DNA from: JBDOQU01 sp039839375 | Lineage (GTDB): Bacteria; Pseudomonadota; Alphaproteobacteria; DSM-16000; Inquilinaceae | Length of the DNA stretch: 64,000 nt | Assembly (NCBI RefSeq): GCF_039839375.1 | Contig: NZ_JBDOQU010000002.1 | Location: 124,001-188,000 of the forward strand | Reading direction: 5' to 3' | In this document: one piece after another, positions 20,159 to 30,675 of the stretch | Layout of the letters: each line of letters begins with the position of its first letter | Numbering within the stretch: position 1 is the stretch's first letter | Position numbers and translations under genes: made by a program | The notes under the pieces: generated by a model | Databases searched by the model: none | The model's input: the letters and a program-made list of their open reading frames with translations, nothing else | What the model was told of the DNA's origin: nothing

Positions 20159-20653
20159 CTAGAACCCGATCGCCTCGCGGGGCACCGTCTCGATCACGCC
20201 AATTATGAAATCGATGGTTCTGCCGTCGCTGGAGAGCGGGCAGTCCACGCTTTCGAAGGCGATGTAATCCTTGTTGTGGTGGTTGAGCGTGCCCCGGCAG
20301 CGATAGGCCCGGCCGGTCTTCACGATCATGCCGTAATGCTGGTGGGTCGCGCGGGAACGCTGGTGGGTCAGCACGCCGCGGCCGGTCTTGCCGGCGCCGA
20401 AGATCCGCTTCACCGACTCGCCGTGGATCTTCACCACGAAATCGTCGCCCTGGGCCTCGATCAAATAGAGATCGGCCGCCAGCGCGCCATGGTCGAGAAT
20501 GTCGAAGGACGACCGCAGAGGGATTCCGGAAGCCGCCCTCTCCCGCCACCACGCCGCCAGTTGGGCGACCTTAGCGGAGACGAAGGCGGTGTGGTCGGTC
20601 AGCGGCTCCTTGACGATATGGTCGATGACCGATGGCGGCGGTGGCGTGGGCAT
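20159..20653 (-). CDS. PAS_5 family protein
   Basis: 164 residues with the layout of the alphaproteobacterial PAS_5 family: LAAWWRERAASGIPLRSSFD, then DLYLIEAQGDDFVVKIHGES, GRGVLTHQRSRATHQHY, and YIAFESVDCPLSSDGRTID. This is a lone PAS-like sensor fold without an output domain. Partner and ligand are unknown. It lies between terC and mcm with 62 bases to the mcm stop. ATG 20653. Confidence 0.82.
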   Translation of the reverse strand: MPTPPPPSVIDHIVKEPLTDHTAFVSAKVAQLAAWWRERAASGIPLRSSFDILDHGALAADLYLIEAQGDDFVVKIHGESVKRIFGAGKTGRGVLTHQRSRATHQHYGMIVKTGRAYRCRGTLNHHNKDYIAFESVDCPLSSDGRTIDFIIGVIETVPREAIGF

Positions 20654-20715
20654 CCTGTCCCGTCTCCTCTCCTGATGGCGGCCGCCGTCCCCCTCGTCCT
20701 TGAGGGCGGGGAGCG

Positions 20716-22872
<2,157 letters not shown>

Positions 22873-23054
22873 GTCCTGGCCTTGGTCCTTCAATTCCGGG
22901 CCTTCAATTCCGGCGGTTCCGGATGCCGGGACCACTATACAGGGCCGGACGAAGGCCAGTCCAATGCGGGACGGTTTTCGGGCCTTCCGGCGAAACCTAA
23001 TGCCCGCTATCCCGTTTTGACAGGAGAACAACCTGGCGGAGAGGGAGGACGACC

Positions 23055-23411
23055 ATGCGGCGATCTTGGATAGCGGGGGGTCTCGCGGCGCTGGCGCTGG
23101 CGGGGTGCGGAAGCGCGGGCGGCGATGGCGTGACGAGCATGCAGGACCAGCCCATGGGTGGCTTCGGCCTTCAGGGCGCGTCGGCGCAGGAGCTTCGGCA
23201 ATGCGCCGGAGAGCCGGAGGAGGTCGCCCGCAGCGTCACCGAGGATACCGACGAGACCTGGAGCTACACCGCCGACGGCCCTGCCGGCTTCTGCCGGGCG
23301 CAATTCACGATCCGGAACAATGAGGTGGCGACGCTGCGCTACACTGGCCGGTCCAACAACGATCTGGCGGATCTGTCGGCCTGCCAGCCGATCGTCGGCG
23401 ACTGCCCGTGA
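23055..23411 (+). CDS. Small predicted lipoprotein
   Basis: 118 residues with a lipobox LALAGC (Cys about 18) after a short hydrophobic signal. The mature part has four Cys ([23 protein letters not shown]), which may form disulfides, and an [20 protein letters not shown] stretch typical of small SmpA/OmlA-like beta proteins, though I cannot assign it firmly. Start ATG 23055 is preceded by GGGAGGAC. Divergent from mcm. Confidence 0.78.
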   Translation: MRRSWIAGGLAALALAGCGSAGGDGVTSMQDQPMGGFGLQGASAQELRQCAGEPEEVARSVTEDTDETWSYTADGPAGFCRAQFTIRNNEVATLRYTGRSNNDLADLSACQPIVGDCP

Positions 23412-23517
23412 GCATTGCCGGGGCGCTCGATGGCATGCGTCTAAAATTGATTCATGCTAATTAGGGTGGAAGATATCCCCGAGTCGTCCTAACCAGAGGC
23501 TGCCGGACCATCTCGAT

Positions 23518-23871
23518 ATGAATCATTCATCCATGAGCAAGGTGACCGGCGCGAACCCACGCCCGATGGGAATGAAGTCGCAGGACCTTCCCCCCATATG
23601 CCGCAACGTCGTCGTCGCCGGCCGCCGCACCAGCATCCGGATGGAGCCGCTGATGTGGACGAGCGTGGACGAGATCTGTGCGCGGGAGGACCTGACGCTC
23701 CATGAGCTGTGCACGAAGCTGGACGGGATGCGGGGCGGGAACGGGCTGACGGCCGCCCTGCGCCTCTTCATCGTCGGCTACTACCGCACCTGGAGCGCCG
23801 GGGCCGCCGCCGACAGGGACTCCGCCGGCGCAAACCTCAAGGCCGCTTTCAGGGTCTTTCGGCCGGCCTAG
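23518..23871 (+). CDS. Ribbon-helix-helix domain protein (RHH_4 type)
   Basis: 117 residues. The central part RRTSIRMEPLMWTSVDEI followed by LHELCTKLDG and NGLTAALRLFIVGYYRTW matches the RHH_4 family common in alphaproteobacteria. Such proteins are small putative DNA-binding dimers of unknown target. The true start could be a later ATG (23533 or 23569), as the first 30 residues are not conserved in type. It stands alone between a lipoprotein gene and an EthD gene. Confidence 0.8.
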   Translation: MNHSSMSKVTGANPRPMGMKSQDLPPICRNVVVAGRRTSIRMEPLMWTSVDEICAREDLTLHELCTKLDGMRGGNGLTAALRLFIVGYYRTWSAGAAADRDSAGANLKAAFRVFRPA

Positions 23872-24042
23872 TGTTCCGACTCAAGCACTTCCGTGCCGTC
23901 GCCACCCGCTTTGAAAAGCACAGCGAAAACTACCTTTCTCTCGTCAAACCCGCTTCAGCCAAAATCTGGTTGCGCTTTATGAGTTGGCGACCCAGAAAGG
24001 CCCCTCGGACGCTCGGAGAGGCGTTCAGGCAGGAGCCCGACC

Positions 24043-24357
24043 ATGATCAAGATGAGCGTCTACTATCCGGCCGATGGCGGCTCGAAGTTCGATCACGACT
24101 ACTACCGCACCCGCCACATGCCACTGATCCAGGAACGGCTCGGCGATGCCTGCCTGCGATACGAGATCGATAAGGGCCTTGCGGGTCGCGAACCTGGAAG
24201 CGCGCCGGAGTTCGTCGCGGCGTGCCACGTCTACTCGCCGACACTGGGGACATTCCAGGAGGCGCTCGGTCCCCACGCTGCGGAGATCCGCGCGGACGTC
24301 GCCAACTATACGGACATCGCGCCCATCGTACAGTTCAGTGAAATCGTTGAAAGGTAA
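24043..24357 (+). CDS. EthD family protein
   Basis: 104 residues with the EthD dimeric alpha-beta barrel signature: MIKMSVYYPADGGSKFDHDY, then YRTRHMPLIQERLGD. EthD proteins accompany various degradation pathways and are thought to act on small carbonyl or alkylated substrates; a specific role is not known. AGGAG lies 8 bases upstream of ATG 24043. Convergent with the HAD gene. The 171 bases before it show no other gene. Confidence 0.85.
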   Translation: MIKMSVYYPADGGSKFDHDYYRTRHMPLIQERLGDACLRYEIDKGLAGREPGSAPEFVAACHVYSPTLGTFQEALGPHAAEIRADVANYTDIAPIVQFSEIVER

Positions 24358-24431
24358 GGGGCTTCGGCGCGTCAGGCGCAGCTTTCAAGGCCTGGTTCCC
24401 CGAGCGTTGAAACCATCGCACAAGAAATTCC

Positions 24432-25337
24432 CTACCAGATGAAGGCCGGTCCGACCCAGGTCGGATGCGCGTTCTCCGCCCGGCCGGCTTCGGCGATCCG
24501 GTCCAGCGCCGGCCCATCGCCGGGCGCGGCCGCGAACTCCTCAGCATGGATGCCGCCCAGCAGCAGCAGGCTGTCGATGCCGGCGGCGTTCGCGCCGGCC
24601 ACGTCGGTCCGCAGGCTGTCGCCGACGCCCAGGATGCGCGACCGGTCGGAGATGCCGAGGAGATCGAAGCAGCGCCGGTAGACCGGCGCGTGCGGCTTGC
24701 CGTGATAGGCGACGCGTCCGCCCAGGCTTTCGTAATGGGCGGCCAGGGTCGCTGCGCAGATGACCTTCCGCGTGCCGATCATGACGACCAGGTCGGGATT
24801 GGCGCAGACCATGGGCAGATCATGCGCGGCGGCTTCCGCCAGGGCCGCCGCGTAATCCTCCACCGTCTCGCTGTTGTCGTCGATGCCGGTGCACAGAACG
24901 AAGGTCGCGTCCTGCGCCCGGTCGACCATGGTGAGGCCCACGCCCTCATGCACGTCGTCGTCGCGGGGCGGCCCGATATGGAGGCAGCGGTCGCCGAGCG
25001 CGGCGTGGAAATCGTCCGGCGGGGAGAGGAACGCCTCGTGCGTCGCCTCGCCGGAGGTCATCAGATGATCGTATGCGTCGGCGGGGATGCCGATCTCCGC
25101 CAGCCGCCGCGCGACGCTGTCGATGCGGCGCGGCGCGTTGGACAGGAGGCACACCGACTTCCCCTCCCGGCGCAGCGCCGCAAGGCAGTCCACCGCCCCC
25201 GGATAGGGCGCGTGCCCGTCATGAAGCACCCCCCACAGATCGACGATCAGCCCGTCATAGCGGCCGGCGACGGCGCTGAGCCCTTCGACATGGACGGGCG
25301 GGGCGGGCGGCGGGGAGGCGTTCATCTGGATCGTCAT
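24432..25337 (-). CDS. HAD superfamily class IIA hydrolase (TIGR01459-type)
   Basis: 301 residues from ATG 25337. Motif I is the unusual DLWGVLHDG (nucleophile Asp, with Trp where most HADs have a residue before the second Asp), motif II in SVCLLSNAPRR, and motif IV in ILGVGDSLRTDVAGANAAG. This is the NagD-like class IIA cap arrangement seen in TIGR01459 proteins, probably phosphatases of small sugar- or nucleotide-phosphates. Convergent with the EthD gene; divergent from the secreted repeat protein. Confidence 0.88.
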   Translation of the reverse strand: MTIQMNASPPPAPPVHVEGLSAVAGRYDGLIVDLWGVLHDGHAPYPGAVDCLAALRREGKSVCLLSNAPRRIDSVARRLAEIGIPADAYDHLMTSGEATHEAFLSPPDDFHAALGDRCLHIGPPRDDDVHEGVGLTMVDRAQDATFVLCTGIDDNSETVEDYAAALAEAAAHDLPMVCANPDLVVMIGTRKVICAATLAAHYESLGGRVAYHGKPHAPVYRRCFDLLGISDRSRILGVGDSLRTDVAGANAAGIDSLLLLGGIHAEEFAAAPGDGPALDRIAEAGRAENAHPTWVGPAFIW

Positions 25338-25564
25338 GGCGCGCGCCTTGTGCCATGGAGGCCGGGGAAGCGCAATTCCCGACGGCCGCATGACAGGCAT
25401 CCGGGCGCGGGAGAAAGGGTGGCAAAATCGCGTCGCCCCGGTGCATGTAGCCGATCATTCTTTTGCCGGAATCATGCTAGAATTCTTGACGATCCGGTTG
25501 GAAGGGATGGGCCGCCATCACGTCCCCCCGGAACGACAAAAACCATAAGTGCAGGGGACGATCT

Positions 25565-26896
25565 ATGAAAACGGGTGCAATAGTGGTCGCACTGGCCGCC
25601 ACCTTGGGCTTCAGCGCCGCCGCATCGGCGCAGGACATCTCCGCAACGCCGCTCTATGGCAACCTGGCGCTGAACAGCGGGTTCACCCCCGACCCCACCA
25701 CGGTGGAGGTCCAGGCCGGCGGATCGGACGACGCGTCGACGCTGGGGGCCGGCTGCGGCGGCTACATCAACAACGCCGCGCCCGACGTTTCCGTCGATTA
25801 CAGCGCCGGCGGCGGCTTCCCGCTGAACATCTACGTCAATTCCAGCGCCGACACGACGCTGGTGGTCCGCCAGCCGAACGGAAGCTGGGCGTGCAACGAC
25901 GACAGTTCCGGCCTCAACCCGTGGGTTTCGCTGACCAAGCCGCAATCGGGCACCTACCATGTCTGGATCGGCACCTGGAGCGCGCCCGGATCGATCTCGC
26001 CCGCCACCCTCTACGTGTCGGAGCTGGAGCCGCAATGGACCGCCGTCGGCGGAACGCCGGACATCGCCGCCCTGCCGACCTACGGCACGCTCGATCTCGT
26101 GAACGGCTTCACGCCCGATCCGACGACCGTCGCCCTCCAGGCCGGCGGCCCCGACGACGCTTCGCTTCTGGGGCCTGAATGCTGGGGCTATATCAACAAC
26201 GCCGCGCCGGATGTGGATCTGAACTACACCGCCGGCGGCGGGATGCCGCTCAACATCTACGTGTCGTCGGACTCCGACACCACGCTGGTCATCAACCAGC
26301 CGGACGGCAGCTGGGTCTGCAACGACGATTATGACGGCGTCAACCCGATGGTGTCGCTCGCCAACCCGCAATCGGGGCTCTACAACATCTGGGTCGGCAA
26401 CTGGGATGGTTCCGGCATCGTCGACGCGACGCTGAACGTCTCCGAACTGCCGCCACAGTTCGCGGGCGGCGGCAGCGGCGTCGCCTCCCCCGATCTGGGC
26501 GCGGCCCCGCTCTACGGCACGCTGGATCTGGTGAACGGCTTCACGCCCGATCCGGCCAGCATGGCGGTCGATGCCGGCGGCAGCGACGACGCCTACGCGC
26601 TGGGAATGGCCTGCACGGGCTACATAAACAACGTCCAGCCAGACGTGAACCTTAACTATTCCGCCGCCACGGGCGTGCCGCTGAGCATCTTCGTCCAGTC
26701 CCAGGCCGATACGACCCTGGTGATCAACGGCCCTGACGGCCAATGGTACTGCAACGACGACGCCTCAGGCCTCAACCCGTCGGTGGGGTTCAAGTCGCCG
26801 CAGAGCGGTCTCTACAACATCTGGGTCGGCACCTTCGAACCCGGCGCCACGTCGGCGGCTACCGTCAACGTGTCGGAACTGCCGCCGCAATGGTGA
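25565..26896 (+). CDS. Secreted protein of three tandem ~140-residue repeats
   Basis: 443 residues with a clear Sec signal (cleavage after ASA, about residue 22). The mature protein is three repeats starting at about residues 24, 168 and 312. Each repeat carries LYG-L-L--GFTPDP, AGG-DDA, C-GYINN--PDV, PL-I-V-S--DTTLVI, W-CNDD, NP-V, PQSG-Y-IWVG and VSELPPQ. Two Cys per repeat probably form a disulfide. It looks like an extracellular or periplasmic beta domain; no enzyme motif is seen. SD AGGGGA, and a strong terminator follows. Confidence 0.85.
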   Translation: MKTGAIVVALAATLGFSAAASAQDISATPLYGNLALNSGFTPDPTTVEVQAGGSDDASTLGAGCGGYINNAAPDVSVDYSAGGGFPLNIYVNSSADTTLVVRQPNGSWACNDDSSGLNPWVSLTKPQSGTYHVWIGTWSAPGSISPATLYVSELEPQWTAVGGTPDIAALPTYGTLDLVNGFTPDPTTVALQAGGPDDASLLGPECWGYINNAAPDVDLNYTAGGGMPLNIYVSSDSDTTLVINQPDGSWVCNDDYDGVNPMVSLANPQSGLYNIWVGNWDGSGIVDATLNVSELPPQFAGGGSGVASPDLGAAPLYGTLDLVNGFTPDPASMAVDAGGSDDAYALGMACTGYINNVQPDVNLNYSAATGVPLSIFVQSQADTTLVINGPDGQWYCNDDASGLNPSVGFKSPQSGLYNIWVGTFEPGATSAATVNVSELPPQW

Positions 26897-26918
26897 CCTG
26901 GCGGTAATGTCGAAGAAG

Positions 26919-26946
26919 CGCCCCGCGGATCTCCGTGGGGCGTTTT
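26919..26946 (+). terminator. Rho-independent terminator of the secreted repeat protein
   Basis: Stem CGCCCCGCGGA / TCCGTGGGGCG with a 2-base loop (one G-T pair), directly followed by TTTTT. It starts 22 bases after the stop codon. It lies between two convergent genes and ends 18 bases before the matR stop. Confidence 0.88.
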
Positions 26947-26963
26947 TCTTTGGTAGGGGCAGT

Positions 26964-27638
26964 TCAACCCTGCCTCGCCTGCAACCGGGGCAGGCTGGCG
27001 ATCAGATCGCTGAATCGCTCGCCCTGCACGGTGATATGGGCCTTCAGCCGCGCTTCGGCGGCTTCCGGATCCCCCGCCCCGAGCGCTTCGATGATCGTCC
27101 AGTGTTCGGCAAGCGAGGCCTGCATCCGATTGCGCACCCTGAGCTGCAGCCGACGATAGGGTTTCAGGCGGCGGTGCAGCTTGACGGCTTCTTCGGCAAG
27201 GAAGCTGTTGCCGCAGCTATCGTAAATGCGGTGATGGAATCGCTCGTTCTCGTAATAATAGTCGTCAACGTCGCCCTTCCCCGCCGCCCGGGCGCAGGCC
27301 TCGCAGGCCTCGACCAGGGCGTCGCGCTGGGTGTCGGTGAGGCGCCGGGCCGCGAGGCGACCGCACATCCCCTCCAGTTCCGCCATCACCTCGAACATCT
27401 CGAACAGGCGGTTGGCCCCGAGACTCGCCACGACGGCGCTGCGTCGCGGCCGCAACTCGACGAGGCCGGATGCCGAAAGCTCAAAAAGCGCCTCTCTTAT
27501 CGGCGTCCGGGATACGCCAAAGCGCTCGGCCAGCGTGACTTCGTCGAGTTTCTGGCCGGGCGCTATCCGGCCGATAACGATGTCCTGCTCGAGTGCGTCG
27601 AGAAGTCTGGTCGCCGTTCGTTCGATCATGGATGACAT
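26964..27638 (-). CDS. matR: GntR/FadR-family regulator, probable MatR of malonate operon
   Basis: 224 residues from ATG 27638, which has AGGA 5 bases upstream. N-terminal winged helix-turn-helix (KLDEVTLAERFGVSRTPIRE) and C-terminal FCD ligand domain with metal/ligand residues in YYYENERFHHRIYD and AEHWTIIEAL. It is divergent from a TRAP-malonyl-CoA decarboxylase-malonyl-CoA synthetase operon, the context of rhizobial MatR, which represses until malonate binds. The identification depends on that context and on the operator at 27653-27668. Confidence 0.85.
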   Translation of the reverse strand: MSSMIERTATRLLDALEQDIVIGRIAPGQKLDEVTLAERFGVSRTPIREALFELSASGLVELRPRRSAVVASLGANRLFEMFEVMAELEGMCGRLAARRLTDTQRDALVEACEACARAAGKGDVDDYYYENERFHHRIYDSCGNSFLAEEAVKLHRRLKPYRRLQLRVRNRMQASLAEHWTIIEALGAGDPEAAEARLKAHITVQGERFSDLIASLPRLQARQG

Positions 27639-27652
27639 TATAATCCTGGAGT

Positions 27653-27668
27653 TTCTGTATACAAGAAT
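27653..27668. promoter_or_regulatory. Candidate MatR operator (TGTATACA core)
   Basis: On the minus strand the site reads TTCTTGTATACAGAAA, with core TGTATACA at 27656-27663. From memory, the rhizobial MatR site is of the form TCTTGTA-TACACGA, which this resembles closely. It is 18 bases upstream of matR and about 105 upstream of dctP, suiting control of both. Confidence 0.65.
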
Positions 27669-27700
27669 CTTGACCACGGATACAGTTTGTGGTGCGTTCA

Positions 27701-27745
27701 GATACAGGGACGGTGTCCCCCTCTGATACAGGGATGAAGTCCCCC
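27701..27745. repeat. Tandem repeat GATACAGGGA...GTCCCCC, two copies 24 bp apart
   Basis: Copy 1 at 27701-27721 and copy 2 at 27725-27745 share GATACAGGGA and GTCCCCC. Each can form a GGGA/TCCC hairpin. They lie in the dctP leader, directly before its SD (GGGAGGAA). A role in regulation or mRNA structure is possible. Confidence 0.75.
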
Positions 27746-27769
27746 AAAAAATATTAAAGGGAGGAACTC

Positions 27770-28762
27770 ATGCTGACGAAACTTTTGCACGGCGTCGGTG
27801 TCGCCGCGTTTCTGACCGGCTCAATGGCCGCCGCTCAAGCACAAACCACCTTACGGGCGTCGCACCAGTGGCCGCCAGGCGACGTACGTCACGAGATGGT
27901 CCAGACCATTGCCGATGAGGTCGCGGCGGCGGATGTCGGCCTGGAGGTCCAGATCTATCCGGCCGCCTCGCTGTTCGAACCAAGAGAGCAGTGGGGCGCG
28001 CTCGTCGAGGGGCAGCTCGACATCTCCGCCTTCCCCCTCGACTACGCGTCCGGCCGCCAGCCGATCTTCTCGGCGACGCTGATGCCGGGGCTCGTGCGCA
28101 ATCACGACCGCGCCGAGCGGCTCAATGATTCCGCCTTCATGGATGAGATCAAGCAGGTCATCGACGAGGCCGGCGTCATGGTGCTCGCCGATTCCTGGCT
28201 CGCCGGCGCCTTCGCCTCCAAGGTGAATTGCATCACCAGCCCGGAGACGATCGACGGACAGGTGACGCGCGCCGCCGGCCCGATGTTCGAGCAGATGCTG
28301 GCCGGCGCGGGCGCGTCGATCGCGTCGATGCCGTCCTCGGAGATCTATACGGCGATGCAGACCGGCGTGCTGGACGCGGCCAACACAAGTTCCGGCTCTT
28401 TTGTTTCCTATCGCATCTACGAGCAGGCGACGTGCCTGACGGCGCCGGGCGACAACGCGCTCTGGTTCATGTACGAGCCGATCCTGATGTCGAAACAGAG
28501 CTTCGAGGAGCTGACGCCCGAACAGCAGGAGGCGTTGCTGGCGGCGGGTCAGGCGGCCGAGGAGTTCTTCGCCACGCAGGCGCGGGATCTGGACCAGGAA
28601 CTGGTCGAGACCTTCGAGAATGCCGGCGTCGAGGTCGTGACGATGTCGGCGGACGATTATCAGGCCTGGCTGGATATCGCGCAGGAAACGTCCTACGCGA
28701 CCTTCGCCGAAGAGGTCGAAGGCGGCGCGGAACTGATCGACAAGGCGCTTGCGGTGGAATGA
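27770..28762 (+). CDS. TRAP transporter solute-binding protein (DctP family, probable malonate)
   Basis: 330 residues with a signal peptide (cleavage after AQA, about residue 24), then TTLRASHQWPPGDVRHEMV, the start of DctP binding proteins. A conserved Arg for the substrate carboxylate is expected near TRAAGPMFEQMLAGAG. It captures a dicarboxylate in the periplasm for the DctQM membrane part. The linked malonyl-CoA genes make malonate the likely substrate. SD GGGAGG. Confidence 0.92.
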   Translation: MLTKLLHGVGVAAFLTGSMAAAQAQTTLRASHQWPPGDVRHEMVQTIADEVAAADVGLEVQIYPAASLFEPREQWGALVEGQLDISAFPLDYASGRQPIFSATLMPGLVRNHDRAERLNDSAFMDEIKQVIDEAGVMVLADSWLAGAFASKVNCITSPETIDGQVTRAAGPMFEQMLAGAGASIASMPSSEIYTAMQTGVLDAANTSSGSFVSYRIYEQATCLTAPGDNALWFMYEPILMSKQSFEELTPEQQEALLAAGQAAEEFFATQARDLDQELVETFENAGVEVVTMSADDYQAWLDIAQETSYATFAEEVEGGAELIDKALAVE

Positions 28763-28763
28763 A

Positions 28764-28817
28764 CGACAGGGATCGCGGACGCCCGGGAACCAGAATCCGG
28801 GCGTCCCGCGCCTGTCG
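28764..28817 (+). promoter_or_regulatory. Large hairpin between the TRAP binding protein and small permease
   Basis: Two stacked stems: outer CGACAGG / CCTGTCG and inner CGCGGACGCCCGG / CCGGGCGTCCCGCG (one bulged base), with a 10-base loop. It begins 2 bases after the dctP stop. Such structures after binding-protein genes commonly protect the 5' mRNA and let the binding protein be made in excess over the permease; that is inferred here. Confidence 0.7.
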
Positions 28818-28876
28818 TCCGCTGACGCTCCGGCGTCGCCGTCGTCGTCTCCTCGATCCATCGCAGGCTCGATTTC

Positions 28877-29362
28877 ATGTCTCATTATGTCCGCATCGTG
28901 AGCGCGGCGTCACGGCTCGCCGGGCTGCTGGCGGTCCTTCTGCTCGCCTCATCCGTGGTGGTGATCTGCCAGATGGTCTTCGTCCGCTCCGTGCTTGGAT
29001 GGTCGACGATCTGGCAGACCGAGTACGCCATCTATTCGGTCGTCGCCTCGACCTTCATCGGCTCCGCTTACGTCCTCACGCTCAAGGGTCACGTCAACGT
29101 CGACCTGGCGCCATTGGCCGCCGGCCCGCGCATGCGGTTCGCGCTTGAGGCGACGACGGGAGCGCTGAGCCTCGTCTTCTGCATCCTGCTCGCCTATTCG
29201 GGTTGGACGCATTTCCACGAAGCCTGGTCCAGCGGCTGGAAGACCGCGACCGTGTGGCGGCTCCCGCTCTGGATTCCGCTCCTGCCGCTGCCCTTCGGAA
29301 TCGGGCTGCTCTGCCTGCAATACGTCGCGGAACTCTGGAAGCTGCTGGAGGCGCGCCGATGA
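28877..29362 (+). CDS. TRAP transporter small permease (DctQ family)
   Basis: 161 residues with four hydrophobic helices, the DctQ topology. The family segment WQTEYAIYSVVASTFIGSAYVLTLKGHVNVDL is present in substance across residues 47-78. It forms the membrane complex with DctM. The TGA stop overlaps the dctM ATG by 4 bases, indicating tight coupling. 114 bases after dctP, containing the hairpin. Confidence 0.92.
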   Translation: MSHYVRIVSAASRLAGLLAVLLLASSVVVICQMVFVRSVLGWSTIWQTEYAIYSVVASTFIGSAYVLTLKGHVNVDLAPLAAGPRMRFALEATTGALSLVFCILLAYSGWTHFHEAWSSGWKTATVWRLPLWIPLLPLPFGIGLLCLQYVAELWKLLEARR

Positions 29363-30675
29363 GCCCGGCCCTGAACGGCGTTCTGGTCCTGGGCGCGCTT
29401 CTCGTGCTCATGGGCATGGGCATGCCGATCGCCTTTGCGCTCGGCTTCGTCTCGATCATGGCGCTGCTGTTGACGCAGGGCTTCGGCATGCTGTCGATCC
29501 TCGGCGAAACCTTCTTCAGCGGGCTCGCCCATTTCGGGTTGGTCTCCATCCCGATGTTCATCCTGATGGGCGCGGCCGTGGCGTCCAGCCCGGCCGGCCG
29601 CGACCTGTACGAAGCGCTCGACCGCTGGCTCAACCGCGTGCCCGGCGGGCTCGTCCTGTCCAATCTCGGCGCCTGTTCGATCTTCGCGGCCCTGTCCGGA
29701 TCGAGCGCCGCGACCTGCGCCGCGATCGGCAAGATGGGCATCCCGGAGATGGTCAAGCGGGGCTACCCCAACGATATCGCCGCCGGCTCCATCGCCGCGG
29801 GCGGCACGCTGGGCATCCTGATCCCGCCGTCGGTGACCATGATCATCTACGGCATCGCCACGGAAACGTCGATCGGACGGCTGTTTCTTGCCGGTCTTCT
29901 GCCCGGCCTGATGCTCACCGGGTTGTTCATGGCCTGGACTATCGTCGAATGCCGGCTGCGCGGCTACCGCTTCGACGAATTGACCTCGCGTTTCACCATG
30001 CGCGAACGGTTCGCCTCGCTGCCCCGCGTGCTGCCGTTCCTGCTCATCATCGCGGCCGTCCTCTATGTGCTCTATGGCGGCATCGCCACGCCGTCGGAGG
30101 CCGCCGGCGTGGGGGCGGTGTTCTGCATCATCTCCGTCGTGCTGATCTACCGGATGTGGAACCCGAAGCCGCTCGCCAAGGTTTTCAACGATTCGCTGAA
30201 GGAAAGCGTGATGATCATGATGATCATCGCCGCGTCCGAGCTTTTCGCCTTCACCCTGTCGTCTCTGTTCATCACCCAGTCGATCGCCGGATGGATCGCC
30301 GCCATGGACATCGGCCGCTGGGTGCTGATGGCGATCATCAACGTCTTCCTTGTGGTCGCCGGATGCTTCCTGCCCCCCGTGGCGGTCATCCTGATGACCG
30401 CCCCGATCCTGCTGCCTATCATCCTACAGGCCGGCTTCGACCCCTATTGGTTCGCCGTCATCCTGACGATCAACATGGAGATCGGCCTGATCACGCCGCC
30501 GGTGGGCCTCAACCTCTACGTCATCAACGGCATCGCCCCCGACATCACTCTGGGGCAGATCCTGCGCGGCTCCATGCCCTATGTGCTGTGCATGATCGTC
30601 GGCATCATCATCCTGTGCTTCGTCCCCGGCATCGCGACCTGGCTGCCCGACGTGATAATGGGACCGATGACGTGA
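29359..30675 (+). CDS. TRAP transporter large permease (DctM family)
   Basis: 438 residues from ATG 29359 (the frame is open further upstream inside dctQ, but ATGA overlap marks the start). It begins MSPALNGVLVLGALLVLMGM and has about 12 helices, with family motifs such as FAALSGSSAATCAAIG, GTLGILIPPSV and EIGLITPPVGLNLYVI. It is the sodium-driven translocation subunit. Its stop overlaps the matA GTG start (GTGA). Confidence 0.95.
   Translation: MSPALNGVLVLGALLVLMGMGMPIAFALGFVSIMALLLTQGFGMLSILGETFFSGLAHFGLVSIPMFILMGAAVASSPAGRDLYEALDRWLNRVPGGLVLSNLGACSIFAALSGSSAATCAAIGKMGIPEMVKRGYPNDIAAGSIAAGGTLGILIPPSVTMIIYGIATETSIGRLFLAGLLPGLMLTGLFMAWTIVECRLRGYRFDELTSRFTMRERFASLPRVLPFLLIIAAVLYVLYGGIATPSEAAGVGAVFCIISVVLIYRMWNPKPLAKVFNDSLKESVMIMMIIAASELFAFTLSSLFITQSIAGWIAAMDIGRWVLMAIINVFLVVAGCFLPPVAVILMTAPILLPIILQAGFDPYWFAVILTINMEIGLITPPVGLNLYVINGIAPDITLGQILRGSMPYVLCMIVGIIILCFVPGIATWLPDVIMGPMT

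Noticed and set aside
27701..27745. CRISPR array
   Set aside because: Only two imperfect units without unique spacers, and no cas gene in the window.
28228..29148. 306-residue ORF across the dctP-dctQ junction
   Set aside because: Different frame of dctP and its downstream hairpin; the DctP and DctQ frames show clear family motifs.
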